The notes under the pieces were generated by a model. It had not been told where the DNA came from. It saw only the letters and a list, made by a program, of their open reading frames with translations, and did no database searches. Source: Tenodera sinensis (Eukaryota; Arthropoda; Insecta; Mantodea; Mantidae). Taken from it: a DNA stretch of 64,000 nucleotides. The DNA lies in assembly GCA_030765045.1 (NCBI GenBank), contig CM060969.1, positions 42,511,216-42,575,215 on the forward strand. The letters run 5' to 3'. Below are positions 11,545-23,440 of the stretch, piece after piece. How positions within the stretch are numbered: the first letter of the stretch is position 1; every line of letters starts with the position of its first letter. The position numbers and the translations under genes are program-made.

Positions 11545-11800
11545 ACCGTATTACTTGTATTTTAATTAAAATCGTTAGAGGAATTTTGTAAAAATATAAC
11601 AAGTTCACTTTAAAGGGTAGCTGGGGTGTAGGATTTTCTTTGTGTGGAATCTTTGAAAAACAAAAATTGAGTATCAAGTTGGAATGTCTGTCACTTTTAG
11701 TTTTTGTTCTGTGGTGCTTTATATACCTAGCTCTAGAATGCCCTTTATAGATTCAGGGACCTCAAAACGTGCATATCTGGTGATGCGCAAATTGATATAT
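11545..11800 (+). mobile_element. Family A fragment A4 (internal)
   Basis: Blocks ATTTTAATTAAAATCGTTAGAG, AAAGGGTAGCTGGGGTG and ATTCAGGGACCTCAAAACGTG follow family A order. Both termini are absent. The 64-codon frame at 11684-11878 overlaps it and is not taken as a gene. Confidence 0.6.
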
Positions 11801-12321
11801 AACTTTTGCAATACTTTATCCACTTACTACAGAACTAGGTCAATGCCAGAGAAAACAGTGCACAATAGAAGTTCATGAGCTTTCATTTACGAGAAAAAGA
11901 AAATTTAAAAAAAGGTTTTATGCATCCCTTTACAGTTAATAAACCGCTTCCTGTAGTATAAGATTTTCTTTCTTCATATCACCATAGTGAAGATTAATAT
12001 CATATTTCATTTAAGTTGTATTTTAATTTTTGTCTTCCAACTAAACAGATTTTTCTGTCTAAGACACGATTTGAGCAGCACAATTCAGAATGGGAATGAA
12101 GACAGAAAAGAAGGAAACAAAAGAACAGAGGTGTATCTCAAAATAACGCAACTTAGCTGCGTGTTCTGATGGTATAGTAATTAATAACAATAATAAATTA
12201 GTAAGATTTTAATATTTTTTATTTTTCGTTTCTTTTCTGGAAATATCTTTGAAGCTACTCGGCATTATATGTTTGGCTTTTAATGTTGATTTATTCCTAA
12301 TATTAAAAGGAAACACACGTT
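11801..12321. other. Unassigned AT-rich DNA
   Basis: Small open frames only; no recognised motif. Confidence 0.4.
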
Positions 12322-12437
12322 CATCCTTCCAAACTGCACAGGGTAAGGACCAATCATCTGCCCCAGCCAAAGATCGAACACGGGACCTCTGAATTGAGAA
12401 GTCGAAATACTGACCACTCAACTACAGAGGCAGTCTA
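12322..12437 (-). mobile_element. tRNA-like SINE remnant (family C-like)
   Basis: On the minus strand CTGTAGTTGAGTGGTCAGTA (A-box region) is followed by GAGGTCCCGTGTTCGATC (B box), close to the head of the SINE at 63625-63749. Its tail differs (TTGGTCCTTACCCTGTG), so it may be a subfamily. Confidence 0.6.
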
Positions 12438-12803
12438 TATGCCTTTGTTTCCAAATCGATTCCGAAATTTTGTAAAATTTATTGTTTTGAAAGAAAAGTG
12501 TACTTTGCTGAAATCGAATTCAGATCTTTTTCGTAAATTGGCAATATTACACTGTGAGCCAGAAGAAATTAATTGTGGCTTAGGACTTAGCACTTATACT
12601 TTCGCCCCAGATCCTGAGGAACAGTTTTCTTTCATGGAAAGAAGAGTATCTGGGACTACATAAATATGGTTGTGGTTAAGTAACGTATGAAAAGATTCAA
12701 GTGTATACCTTTGCTGAAAATACCCGAAATTCCAGGACTACCAACTTATGCGCTAGAGCCGCTGTGCCAAAGACTGTTTTCTATTCTGCTTTTCCAAAAC
12801 TTC

Positions 12804-13145
12804 GCCATCTTTTCTATCCGCCTCCATAGCAACCCACCCCTTTCCTTTCTGGGTTGCTTTTCCTTTAGAATGTCTTGTGCGTCCGACGAGTTATTTTCCT
12901 CTCCCCCTCCCCCTTTTCCCCTGTATCCACCCTCCATCTCTGTCGTTCCATACAGGAACAGAATATATATAGTGTATAGTGCACACATAAGAGGAATAAA
13001 GTGGAATGGCAAACTTTTCCAACTTGCAATCCAACTCCAGAATTTATATTGATAGAACGAATGGGGCCGAGAAAAGAAAGGGGTGGGTTTGTCTGAGGGG
13101 GATGTGCGGTGGAAGGAGGAAAAATAGTAGATAGGGAAAGATGGA
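12804..13145. repeat. Imperfect inverted repeat of polypyrimidine/polypurine arms
   Basis: The left arm (12804-12853, core CAACCCACCCCTTTCC) and right arm (13068-13145, core AAAGGGGTGGGTTTG) are inverted copies, with an outer match GCCATCTTTTC against GGGAAAGATGG. The 200-base middle holds a C-rich run (12900-12925). The long frames here on both strands follow from the biased composition. It could be a degenerate MITE-like element; no target duplication was found. Confidence 0.5.
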
Positions 13146-13414
13146 AAGGAATTGTTGTCAAGTCTGTTTGCTTTTGTGGATAAAATAAGTTTTGCTAGGG
13201 AATAACCATTCTACTGCCTAAAAGAAGTGACCAAGCTCCTTGAGGAATCCGACCATGCAATTGACAACGTTGAGATTATATTATGTGTAATACACATACA
13301 TAAAATACTTGTTTACGCTTTTTTCTGTTCAATTAATGCTGATTTAGTTAATTTATTCTTTATATCCGAGAGACAGTTTCTGTATGCAATTTATTTCTTA
13401 CAGCTACTATTTTC
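13146..13414. other. Unassigned DNA
   Basis: Nothing recognised. Confidence 0.4.
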
Positions 13415-13506
13415 ACTTTCTCTACTACGTTTAGTAAAGTAGAAGTTGTATTCTACCCAAAAATTCGATGTCGAGATTTCACCGAAATATATTTTAAGGC
13501 ACCCTG

Positions 13507-13561
<55 letters not shown>

Positions 13562-14261
13562 ATCTTTAGGTCAGTCTGTAGACAGCATAACACAAAAAGA
13601 AAAGTTGGTTAAAAACCAAAGTTGGTATTTAAGTTTAATGTCTTTCAAGGATGCGACACGAAGATTTTGAAGAAAATTGCTCCACCCTAGACTAGAAAAT
13701 GTTTCGAAAATTTTGATTTTCTTGAAAGTGGCTCTAACGATTTTGATTAAAATGCCATATATTTGCTATATATTTATGACAAATGAAATGCATACATTTC
13801 TCTGGCTATAGCCCATGAAGCCCTATTTACTCTAGATGACTTTTGTATAACTGGTAAACCATAAGAGATAGACAAAATCTTAATATACAAAAATGCAGAT
13901 CTTGCTAAAACGCATGATTTATGTCTAAATACCTTTTTTTGTAGAGTGAGCCATTTCGGAGATATTCCTCGTTATTTGTGTAAGTTTTGGAGAATTTAGA
14001 ATTCTGTCAAATGGAACATCGCTATTCATTTGTTATATGTTAACCACGCAAAGAGAACGGAACTTGAAAGCTTTAACAGATTTGACTATCACTCAAAGTC
14101 TACTGCATTTCCATATTCCCGTTGCACCTACAAGGAAATGGGTAATAAGATAATTTCTGCAAATGTTTATCTCAACTAACACGGAGAAGATAGAAGAATA
14201 AGAGTTTGTAGGAATGGTCAGAACAAGAGTAGAGAAAGTCATATGAGTGCAACACATCAGA
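13415..14261 (-). mobile_element. Family A element, copy A5, full length
   Basis: On the plus strand it starts ACTTTCTCTACTACGTTTAGTA and ends GAGTAGAGAAAGTCATATGAG through CACATCAGA. Reversed, this gives the 3' hairpin TACTA-AACG-TAGTA followed by GAGAAAGT. A 49-base A run (13511-13559) occupies the internal simple-repeat site. Confidence 0.88.
13511..13559. repeat. (A)49 tract inside family A copy A5
   Basis: An uninterrupted A tract at the position where other copies have a short A/T run. It creates a poly-lysine frame, which is an artefact. Confidence 0.97.
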
Positions 14262-16703
14262 TTTTTCAGTATGCATTCTAAGCGTTTTGGATGTAAACCT
14301 TCGTATGGCTGACACAACATTTAAGGGCGTATGGATACTTTTTAAGCAGAGAATGGAATTGATTTTGATGTAGTGCTGAGTTAATTGATCAGTCAGTAAC
14401 AGTGTGGTAAGAAGAAAATCTGGGGAGGCCTTGTACGGGGTGCACTCAGCCTCCTGAGGTCATTGGGGACCAAGAAAGGAACCATTTGATAGAAAGGCCA
14501 TTTAGTAGACCTTGATCCACTATGGCTGATTTACCAGGAGTTTACGATTATCGTGTTAATTTTTTGTTCTTAGCTATTAGTTAACTGAGCCAAGTTCATA
14601 TTTTGTACCTGTTCGTAATGATATATTCTAAACAATTATGGAATAATTGGTTTAGCTCGTGATTAGTGTGATTATCATTTAGCGAATATATAGTAAACCT
14701 TTACAGTGCCTGAGAAGAAAAACTTTCCAGAAAGATTAAAGCTCGTAACTTCCAAAATTTCCTTAGTATAAATTAGATAGGAGAATTAGTCCCTTATAAA
14801 AATAATTTGTGCAAAATTGAGTGGAGAAAGTCTGTGATGCATACATGCTTTTTTTTTCCTTTGTTTTTTTCAATGGAATTCTATACACACATCTGTAGAT
14901 AGCGATATATTAAGTTGTATGCTTCAAAATAAAGAGTTACTTTATAGGAATAGTGCAACCAAATAGCATGTTCAGTAATAAAACATAATATATTAAATTA
15001 TGACATATTTGACCCCAAAATATACTTATCTTAACCCATCTTAACTAATTGATCCTACTTAATTTATATGTAATGAATTTTGAAGAAGATTTAAACTATT
15101 CATTTCAACTTGGGATCCTCAGAGTTTTGTGCATGAAGAGAACACATAAGCTCCTAAGAAATTATACTTTGTGTTCCCCTTATTGATTCTCGGTTCAGTT
15201 TCGCTTACGTGGTAGGTTTTCTTCGAGGGGAAAAGTAAAAAACGGTGCAGTTGAAGATAAACGTTTCTCCCAGCAAGAGGGTTAAGACAGATTTTTGGGG
15301 AGAAAAGTGCCTCTACTTTAAACACATTTTGTACGATTAAAATTAGAGTACTTTCAAACATGATGTGCTGAGTCTTGTCATAATATATTTAGGAATACTT
15401 ATTGCACTACACATTTAAAATAAGCCTGCACTAGCCTGAAGCTTTTAAGGGTCTTGTATTGACTATTTTCCCTGCACTATTTTCGATTAATAAAATGGAA
15501 ACATGATTTATTGCACTGTATCATACAGTATCTATATTTCTGTAGTTCTTCGCAAACAATGGATATCCAACGAAAAGTAACATCCGTATATGTCATTGAA
15601 AGCATCCAATAGTGTCAAAACACACCAATAATAATAAGTATCTGTTTTAGAGCATTCAGAATTCACAAATACGCCAATCACAGTCTTCTCCGGAAGTTCC
15701 ACAGGTACATAAATCCCGAGGGCTTTTAGTGTATATAAGATTTCTTTGCTCACGAACGTAGCTAAATGGTCGCATTTTATTTATTTATTTTTATTCACAT
15801 TCACTACAACTATTTCACTGGGTAGCTTGGGGAAACTTAGGGGCTTTAGTACAATTTGAGTATAGTAATGTTCTTGTTTATTTTAATTGCATTGTTTACA
15901 TTGTGAGTTTAAATGCAAAATGGATAATTTTGAAGAACAACGAGATACAACACGTGCAGTTACTGGTTTCTTACGAAAAGATGCAGGAGATTATGTGAGG
16001 GCGCATTTATTCGTGGTGTTTACTAAAGGATGTATAAAAGTATTCAAGAAAATGCCTTTGTGGTTTATTTCACGGTAAGTGTGATAGAATGCAAGCCTTT
16101 TATGACATGGGCACAATATTCTATGTCAAGATTTTAGTAGTAAATGATAACATTGATGTTAACAAAAGGAGCTAAAACACAGCCAAAAATACAGTAAATA
16201 TAATTAATTGTGCCATTTTATTAAGTAATGGTATTTATCTGGCTTTTTACCTTCGCTGTTAATGTTAACAAATGAGGAATTTATATGCTTCGTTGTTTCC
16301 ATCGTTAGTTAATCTTTCTCTCCTTTAGTGAGAGACGTATTACATTTTCTCCCTGGGGAAAATTATGATATTTCTATCCTATTTTTGGTAACTTAAAAAC
16401 CGACATTGTGTTCTGGTAGTGAAAAAAAGAAAATAAACTGTCTTTAAACATCATATACTTTGATGATAATAATTGTTCTTTCTCACTTATGTGTGAGAAC
16501 TAAGTAGAAAGGTTAAACCAGACTATGAACAACTACAGTGTAATGCCAATTACCATAACAAACAAATTAACCCTAATTATAGTAATTTTAGCTTGTAAAA
16601 TTAACTTGCAACATCATAAACCGGCTTTGAGAAATCATATTTCTAACATTTATGATCGTTTTATAGGTATACTGGATACTTAAATCAGATTAAAAGATTA
16701 ATG
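14262..16703. other. Unassigned DNA with one weak exon-like frame
   Basis: Mostly AT-rich with no shared repeat noticed. The frame at 15887-16078 (63 codons) ends at a stop lying within the splice-donor-like CACG|GTAAGT at 16074/16075. No homologue was recognised. Confidence 0.35.
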
Positions 16704-17515
16704 CGACATGATGTGTGGCACTCACATGACTTCCGCTGCTCTTGTACTAACCATTCTTACAAACTCTTATTCCTATATCTTCTTCGTGTTAGTCGAGACA
16801 AATATTTGAAAAAATTATCATATTGTTTATTTCCTTGTAGGTACAAGGGAAATATGGGAATACAGTAGTTGAGCGATAGTCAGAACCTTTTAAAGCTATC
16901 GAATTCCGCTCTCATGACTAACGATGTTCCATTTGACATAAGTTTAAGTTTTCCAAAACTCACACAAATAACAAGGAATATATCCGAAATTGTGCGCTCT
17001 ACAAAAAAAATTGATTTGGCCAGAAATTGGATGTTTTAGCAAGATCTACAGTTTTTGTGCAGTAAAATTTGGTATAACTATCTCGTACAGATTACCAGTT
17101 ATACAAATGTCATCCAGAGTATAGAGGACTACATAGGCTATAGCCAGAAGATCAAAATATACATTTCACTTGTCATAAAAATATCTTAAACATTGTGATC
17201 AAAATTCTTAGAGCTGTTTTTGAGAAAATCAAAATTTTCGAAGAATTTTCCATGTACGGGGTAGTTTAGGATGGAGGAATTTTCTTTAAAATCTTCGTGT
17301 TTTATTCTTGAGAGACATAAAACCTAAATACCAATTTTGGTCTTTAACCAATTTTTTGTTTTTGGGTTAAGCTGTCCACAGTCTGACAGACACAGAGACA
17401 CACAATTTCATAAAATGGCTTTTTTTTTTCAGGGGCATCAAAACATGTATTTCCGATAAAATCTCGACATCGGATTTTTGGGTGGAATACAATACTTATA
17501 CGCCGTAGAGAAAGT
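16704..17515 (+). mobile_element. Family A element, copy A6, full length
   Basis: It starts GACATGATGTGTGGCACTCACATG and ends CTTATACGCCGTAGAGAAAGT. The body follows the family throughout, with AACAAGGAATATATCCGAAAT, ATGTACGGGGTAGTTTAGGATGG and TCATAAAATGG before the T run. Confidence 0.85.
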
Positions 17516-17959
17516 GAAAAATAAACAGGAAGGATTCGGGGTTCGAGTCCTAGGTATTTTAATTTTAATTTTTAAAATTTTTAATTTAATTATAATTATA
17601 ATTATAATTTAATTTTTAGTTTCTCTACTCTTACCTATTGTAAGCAGAGGATTATATACTAATCCAGAAGTTTGGTACTGAAACTTGAATGGAAATATAC
17701 AATTGAAACCCCTGAGTCCAAAAATAGCATCATCATCATCGTCATCATCAAGAGCAACAACAGCAGCGTTTAAGCCATTTAGGCTTGTTGCGGTATTATA
17801 CATCAAAACTGTTCTGTACATCTTCCTCTCGACCTACCTATATTTCTATTTCCTGCAGATTTATAGGCCATAATTCATCTGGGAATACTATAATTACCCA
17901 TCTTTACATGGTTGTTCCAAGTATTTCGATATTGCTGAACTTTTTTCTGTTAAATTAAA
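17516..17959. other. Unassigned DNA with a small tRNA-like box and AT palindromes
   Basis: GGGGTTCGAGTCC at 17539-17551 resembles a B box, but no A box is evident. TAATTATAATTATAATT-type palindromic AT runs follow near 17575-17620, and a CATCATCATCGTCATCATCA run lies near 17730. Confidence 0.4.
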
Positions 17960-18089
17960 TAGCATTTTTAGAAAAAGGAATGTTGTATTTGTCTACAGAC
18001 AGCATAATTCAGAAACGAAAAGTGGGTTAAATGCCAAATGTTGTATTTAACCTTAATCGTCCTTCAAGGATGCTACGTAGATTATAACG

Positions 18090-18142
<53 letters not shown>

Positions 18143-18475
18143 AACTGCCCTTTACATGGAAAAAGCTTTGTTGGTTCTTATATTTTCAAATATGGCCTAA
18201 CGAACTTGATTAAAAGTTTACTCTCAACTTTAAATTGCTATTCGCTTTGTTTTTTCTTCTTGTTTTGATATTTGTTCAAAGATACTGAAATTTCAAATCC
18301 ATCTATAGCGACAGGCTTTGTAAGGATTTGCCTATTACTTAGCCGACTTTATTTTTCTTATATAAGCTACAATGAAATGTGAAAATGTATCTGTATTAAA
18401 ATGGATAGAAGAATATGTTTTTGAAGGAATAATTAATTGAGAAGTAGAGAAAGTCATGCGAATGGAACACATATT
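17960..18475 (-). mobile_element. Family A copy A7, internally deleted
   Basis: It contains CTACAGACAGCATAATTCAGAAACG, a TCGTCCTTCAAGGATGC block, a 51-base A run (18090-18140) and CTTTACATGGAAAAAGC. Near 18442 the terminus GAAGTAGAGAAAGTCATGCGAATGGAACACAT appears. Much of the middle and the 3' terminus are missing. Confidence 0.65.
18090..18140. repeat. (A)n tract inside family A copy A7
   Basis: An uninterrupted A run in an internal position of the element, not at a retroposon tail. Confidence 0.95.
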
Positions 18476-19053
18476 CTTTTATGTCTATTTTCCCTTGCAG
18501 TTTAGAATACTTGAAACAGTTTAGTTAAATTATATAGATTTTTCCTGTATCAATTTGTTCCTAACATGGTCACTTGAAAATCAATAGATAACATCAAACT
18601 TCTATTGGGATTATTACAGAATATTTATACGTTTTAATCAAGATATTACAAATGTTAATAACATTTCTGCAGTGACTGTTTTTAAGTTCACATGCTCCCT
18701 CCGTTCTCAACAAAAAAGAAAAGAAAAGGCAGAACAAAACTCAGCCTTGTACCCTGTTATCCTCTAGTTACCAAACGCCGAAGATTCTGCCGCGTTACAC
18801 CTGCAGCTTTTAAATATTCATAGCCATTACCTTATAAAATTACCTCTGGAATTTTCGCTGCAGTCCATCACTATTCTGTGGTAATTAGTCATTGGTTCCA
18901 CCAATACATCTTTAAGAGATCTGTCTGAGATATGCCCCTAATTCATTCCCTCACTCCACTCCGTTGAAGAATTTGAAGCAAATTGGGAGGCATACGAAGT
19001 GCCCCTGAATGTAGTCTTGTTAAAAACAAAATAGGTTAATAACAATAACGATG

Positions 19054-19055
<2 letters not shown>
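18476..19055. other. Apparently unique DNA
   Basis: From about 18700 to 19020 the sequence is more balanced in composition, lacks repeat matches in this window and contains homeodomain-type ATTAG/TAATTAG words (GTGGTAATTAGTC near 18880). No frame or RNA is supported. Conserved noncoding DNA is possible but untested. Confidence 0.35.
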
Positions 19056-19138
<83 letters not shown>

Positions 19139-19154
19139 GTAATAATAATAATAA
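19056..19154. repeat. (AAT)n microsatellite
   Basis: About 33 units with one interruption (AGT). The poly-asparagine frame across it is an artefact. Confidence 0.97.
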
Positions 19155-20281
19155 AAGTCCTTACTTTAAGAAACACAAAAAGCACAGGAAAGCTATAAAT
19201 TTAAAGATTGCTATAAAATATTGTATCATTGCAAGAAGATATTGCAGTGCGTTAAGAATGTATGACACAGGAATTGTTCCATGAAATTCATACTGTTATC
19301 CTGCAGAACAGTCAATATTTGAAGTAAGCATTTCGTACTTTTGTTTTTGATTCATATCGCAGTGCTTTTTTATATAAAATTATGAAAGTAATGGCGCTTA
19401 TCTGGCGTTGAGGTGACATTTATAGCGGTTTAAATATATTGGCCTCGGCGTAGCTACAGTCATCTAGCTGGATCACTCCTTTCTATTTCCTTGGGAGCGG
19501 TAACTGATGGATGTAAAATAATTTTATGTTCCGCTCTTTATTCCTCGTTGCTCTTGATAATAAGTCACATATTATTCGTAAAAATCGTTGTTTTATTTAT
19601 TCTTTTCTCCTTTTTGATAGGTATCAATATACTTTATAATCTTTTCATATCGTTTTACAACTTAATATTCACATAAAGTATCTATTTTTTACTGATCTTG
19701 ATTTTTCATCGATGTTGCTGATAAAACAAGTGAAACACCCTCTCAATGCTTCTTTACATTACTTGATTTTGAGGACTTAGAAATAGAAGTCCCTTAATAT
19801 GATGTAGGTATCAGAGATTTCGGCACTTTTAAAATCATTGTGGTTATTTATTGGCATCATTTTAGGATGCAGTTTTCGTTAGATGTCTCATATTCTCATT
19901 GTGACATTCATTATTTGAAGTAAACAATATTATGTGGCAAACTATTAATACTTCTCTAAAGTAAAATACTAGGGCCGGTAAAATATTGCTTCTCCGAGTC
20001 AATAAATACACAACATCCACTACAGCACTCAACAGATGTGAAAAAAAAAAAAAAAAATGAAGTCAGCAAGAGAGCTAGCGGCCCCAGCGAGTCGCGGTGT
20101 CTTGCGAGTCCCGTTTTCGCCACCGTTGTATGCTATTCATATACAAATTGGTTTTTCAACCGCTTTAATTAATCACGACAGTACTGTTTTATAGAAACTA
20201 TTTCAAGCTGGGTTATTAAACCTGGTAACCTGTATTCCCTCGTAATTTCACAGAAGATGCGGAATAACAATCAGGTGTATA
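19155..20281. other. Unassigned DNA
   Basis: An A run lies at about 20040-20056, followed by a short GC-rich segment (20080-20130). No repeat or gene recognised. Confidence 0.4.
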
Positions 20282-20576
20282 CAATAATACTCCATTATAC
20301 GGATTAATTGGGACTGGAGTCCATCCGGATAGTTGGATAAATCATGATGAAGTGTTTTTGCTTTAAAAAATACTAAATTTGTATATACCGTAATATTAGT
20401 TTAATAACTATTAATCAATGTTTACGTTTTACGTGAACTGTAACTTGATTTTAGAATGATGAGGAAATATACGGTAGGTATCTATAGTACAAACTGTGAT
20501 TCAAAGTATACAAAAAATATTTTACCCCCTCAGAGCGATCCGAATAGTTGGAGCTCGGATAGTTGGAGTTCTACTG
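20282..20576. mobile_element. pogo/Tigger-like MITE, 295 bp
   Basis: The left end CAATAATACTCCATTATACGGA and the reverse complement of the right end CAGTAGAACTCCAACTATCCGA align as terminal inverted repeats. TA is present on both sides (20280-20281 and 20577-20578), fitting TA target duplication. Inside, ATTGGGACTGGAGTCC and CCGGATAGTTGGA are the kind of subterminal words seen in Tigger elements (from memory). No transposase is encoded, so it would have been mobilised in trans. Confidence 0.75.
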
Positions 20577-20801
20577 TATATATGAGCCAGTTTGCCTTCG
20601 TCATGAATTCATTGTTCAGGTTCAATTTCCGGTGTTTAAAGAACTGTTCTTATGTTTCCCCTCCTTCCGTATTCAAGAAAAGGTTCTGTGTTTGTGAATG
20701 TTCCTTAATGCCATTTCACCCCTGCTTTAGAGAAAGATTACAAGGCTTCTCAGTCTGTTCTTTGTATTTGTGTAAGCAATGGACATAATACTACCTATGA
20801 T

Positions 20802-20949
20802 TGATACAAAATTTAATGGCAGGTGGCAGAAGCTGGTGAACACATGTGAAATCACGCTGTAAATCCATCACTTGCGCCACAAAATTTATTTTCACAACAG
20901 GAAATAGAGTAATAGTGGTCAGGTATCCACCATTAAATTCGGTGTTTCC
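20802..20949. mobile_element. MITE family M, copy 1
   Basis: Left TGATACAAAATTTAATGGCAGGTG and right CATTAAATTCGGTGTTTCC are inverted copies. The same termini recur at 22491-22657 and 48188-48387. It is non-coding; the target duplication is unclear. Confidence 0.55.
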
Positions 20950-20959
20950 CATAGTTTTT

Positions 20960-21039
20960 ACTTTCTCTACTGTATTCCACCCAAAAATTCGAAGTCAAGA
21001 TTTCACCGGAAATATCTTTTGAGACCCCCCCCCCAAATC

Positions 21040-21081
<42 letters not shown>

Positions 21082-21832
21082 CATTTTTAGAAAAAGGTCC
21101 GTGTGTGTGTGTCTGTGTCTGCCAGGCTGTGGACAGCATAACTCAAAAACGAAAACTCGGTTAAAAACCAAAGTTGGTATTCAAGTTTAATGTCTTTCAA
21201 GGATGCGACACGAAGATTTTGAAGAAAATAGACCCACCCTACATTACGCTTTACATGGAAGATTTTTCGAAAATTTATATTTTCTTGAAAATGACTCTAA
21301 CGATTTTGATTAAAATGTCATATGTTTGAGATATTTTTTATGGTAAATGAAATGTATATCTTGAATTTTCTGGCTATAGCCCCTGTAGTCGTATTTACTC
21401 TGGACGAATTTTGCATAACTGGTAAACCGTTAGAGATAGACCAAATCATACTATACAAAAAATTTAGATGTTGCTTAAATGCACAATTTATGTCTCAATA
21501 AATGTTCTTGTAGGGTGAACCATTTCGGAGATATCCCTTGTTATGTGTGTGAGTTTCGGAAAACTTAGAACTTTCGTGAAATGGATCATCGTTATTCATT
21601 TTTTTATATGTTCAGTGTGCAAAGACAACAGAATCTCAAAGCTTTAAAGCATTTGACTATCGCAAAAAGCCCACTGCATTCTAACATTCCCCTTTCACCT
21701 ACAAGGAAATAAGCAATAAGATAAGTTGTACAAATGTCTATCTTAACTAACACGAAGAAGATATAGGAATAAGAGTTTGTAAGAATGGTTAGTACAAGAG
21801 TAGAGAAAGTCATGTGAGTGCAACACATCAGA
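20960..21832 (-). mobile_element. Family A element, copy A8, full length (873 bp)
   Basis: On the plus strand it starts ACTTTCTCTACTGTATTCCACCC and ends GAGTAGAGAAAGTCATGTGAGTG through CACATCAGA. The body matches A5 closely. A C run (21025-21034) and a 40-base A tract (21041-21080) fill the simple-repeat site. It lies 11 bases from MITE M copy 1. Confidence 0.88.
21041..21080. repeat. (A)40 tract inside family A copy A8
   Basis: Uninterrupted A tract at the internal simple-repeat site, next to a C run. Confidence 0.95.
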
Positions 21833-22490
21833 TTTTTTTTTCTGTTGTGGCTACAATTTTTATAATATTGAATCAAATCTCGTAAATAATGTTTAGAATA
21901 TTAGAAATAAATTGAATTAAATTTTCAAATATTGAGATCGATTAAAAATGCAGCACTTTTGAGCATTTACCGTCAGTAAACCCCAAATGAAAAAGTTTGA
22001 GAACAACTGATTTGAGGGGAAGCTTTCACAAGAAGGAGGGAAATGTAGAAAGTAAAATAAATATGGTACAGAACGACTGCAAAACAAAAGTAAGGGGGAG
22101 GTAAAGCATGAGGAAGGACTCAGAGGAAAACACGTTTGCAAAACAAGTGTCACATAAAACAAGATAAAGCACCCTTGTGTGGGCATGCAGAGGAAGGTAA
22201 ACAGGTGGAAACAGAGAAACCACTTGGGAGTCGTCACAAGTGAAAAAGGCGGAAACAGCAAACATCTAGTTTCAAATTTAGTCATCATTAAAATAAAACA
22301 TTCTGTGAATGATATTGATGGAACCTCACTTCATTCATTCTCACTTCACTGCACATACACAAAATTACGTAAAGAAGCGGTGGTATATTAAAGCCAAATT
22401 TGATACCAACTGCATTATCTACGTGACTGTAAGAATCAGTGCGTCTCAAACTGTGGAGCACACCCGCAGTAATGGGAGGTACCTGTGCAA
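21833..22490. other. Unassigned DNA
   Basis: Overlapping frames on both strands (21917-22506) lack recognisable motifs and run in several frames at once, so none is taken as a gene. Confidence 0.4.
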
Positions 22491-22657
22491 CAGACACACA
22501 ATTTAATGGCAGCTGATATTTGGCCACTACTATTCTATTTCATAATCTGCAAATAAATCTTGTGGTGCACGTGATGTCTTTACAGTGTGATTTCTCAAGA
22601 ATTTACAACACTGCAATGTGTGTTCTGTCATTCACCCGTCATTAAATTTTGTGTCAG
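22491..22657. mobile_element. MITE family M, copy 2 (167 bp)
   Basis: Left CAGACACACAATTTAATGGCAGCTG and right GTCATTAAATTTTGTGTCAG form inverted repeats matching copies 1 and 3. The middle is unrelated to those copies, as is common for degraded MITEs. Confidence 0.6.
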
Positions 22658-23299
22658 CCATAGTATAGAGGCCCACACGTATTGTGGATACTGTGAGAAT
22701 AACTACTTAATGTTGCAGGAAGAACTTAAATTCGGCAGGATATCAAGCTTTTATTACATAAATGAGTTTCAATAAACCCGAAATATTAAAGAAGTACAGA
22801 TAGTTTTATTTCAAAATATAAAATTCAAGAAGCATATTTATGGGTTTTAAAATTATTTTGTTCAGCCCTTTCCTCTCTATGTTCTTATCTTTTTTATTCA
22901 AGTTGTACAACTTTACTTAATCGGTTTCTACTTCCGCATCACTATTATTTTAGTAAGCCTAAGCTAATACAAACATCAATGCCGCTTACTGGGAAGGGTG
23001 ACAGCTGTAATAAACTTTCCCTTGGTATAATTAAGTTATAATAACCTTTCTCTCATCACAGTTAGGTAAGTAAACGGAAAGTTGGTAATGTTCAAAAATG
23101 AAAGCCCTAGATGGTCTTGGATTGAGTTGCTAAAAATAAACAAGACATTAGCTTTTATACAGTAATTATTTACAGACAGATAAACCAGGTGGAAGGTGAA
23201 TGATGAGTAACTATGTCTTTATTGTCAATAAAGAACCGTATCGCCGAAAAAAATAATTTGTGTCAAATATTTGGAGCCATCTAGCTTCTTGGCAAATAG
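22658..23299. other. Unassigned AT-rich DNA
   Basis: Nothing recognised. Confidence 0.4.
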
Positions 23300-23440
23300 A
23301 AACAAATGATTTATTACTTCACTGTGTAATAAAAACTTTCTGCAAATGTTTATCAGATTAATACGAACCAGAAAGAAGAATAACTTTTGCAAGAAAGTTT
23401 GTAGGAGAGTGGGTAGAAAAGTCATGTGAATGCAACACAT
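23300..23440 (-). mobile_element. Family A fragment A9 (5' end)
   Basis: The plus strand carries AAACTTTCTGCAAATGTTTATC followed by GGGTAGAAAAGTCATGTGAATGCAACACATGTGA. This is the reversed 5' terminus of family A with point changes. The rest of the element is absent. Confidence 0.65.

Noticed and set aside
12865..13161. Overlapping frames on both strands
   Set aside because: Explained by the pyrimidine/purine-rich inverted repeat.
19051..19284. Poly-asparagine protein
   Set aside because: Translation of an (AAT)n microsatellite.
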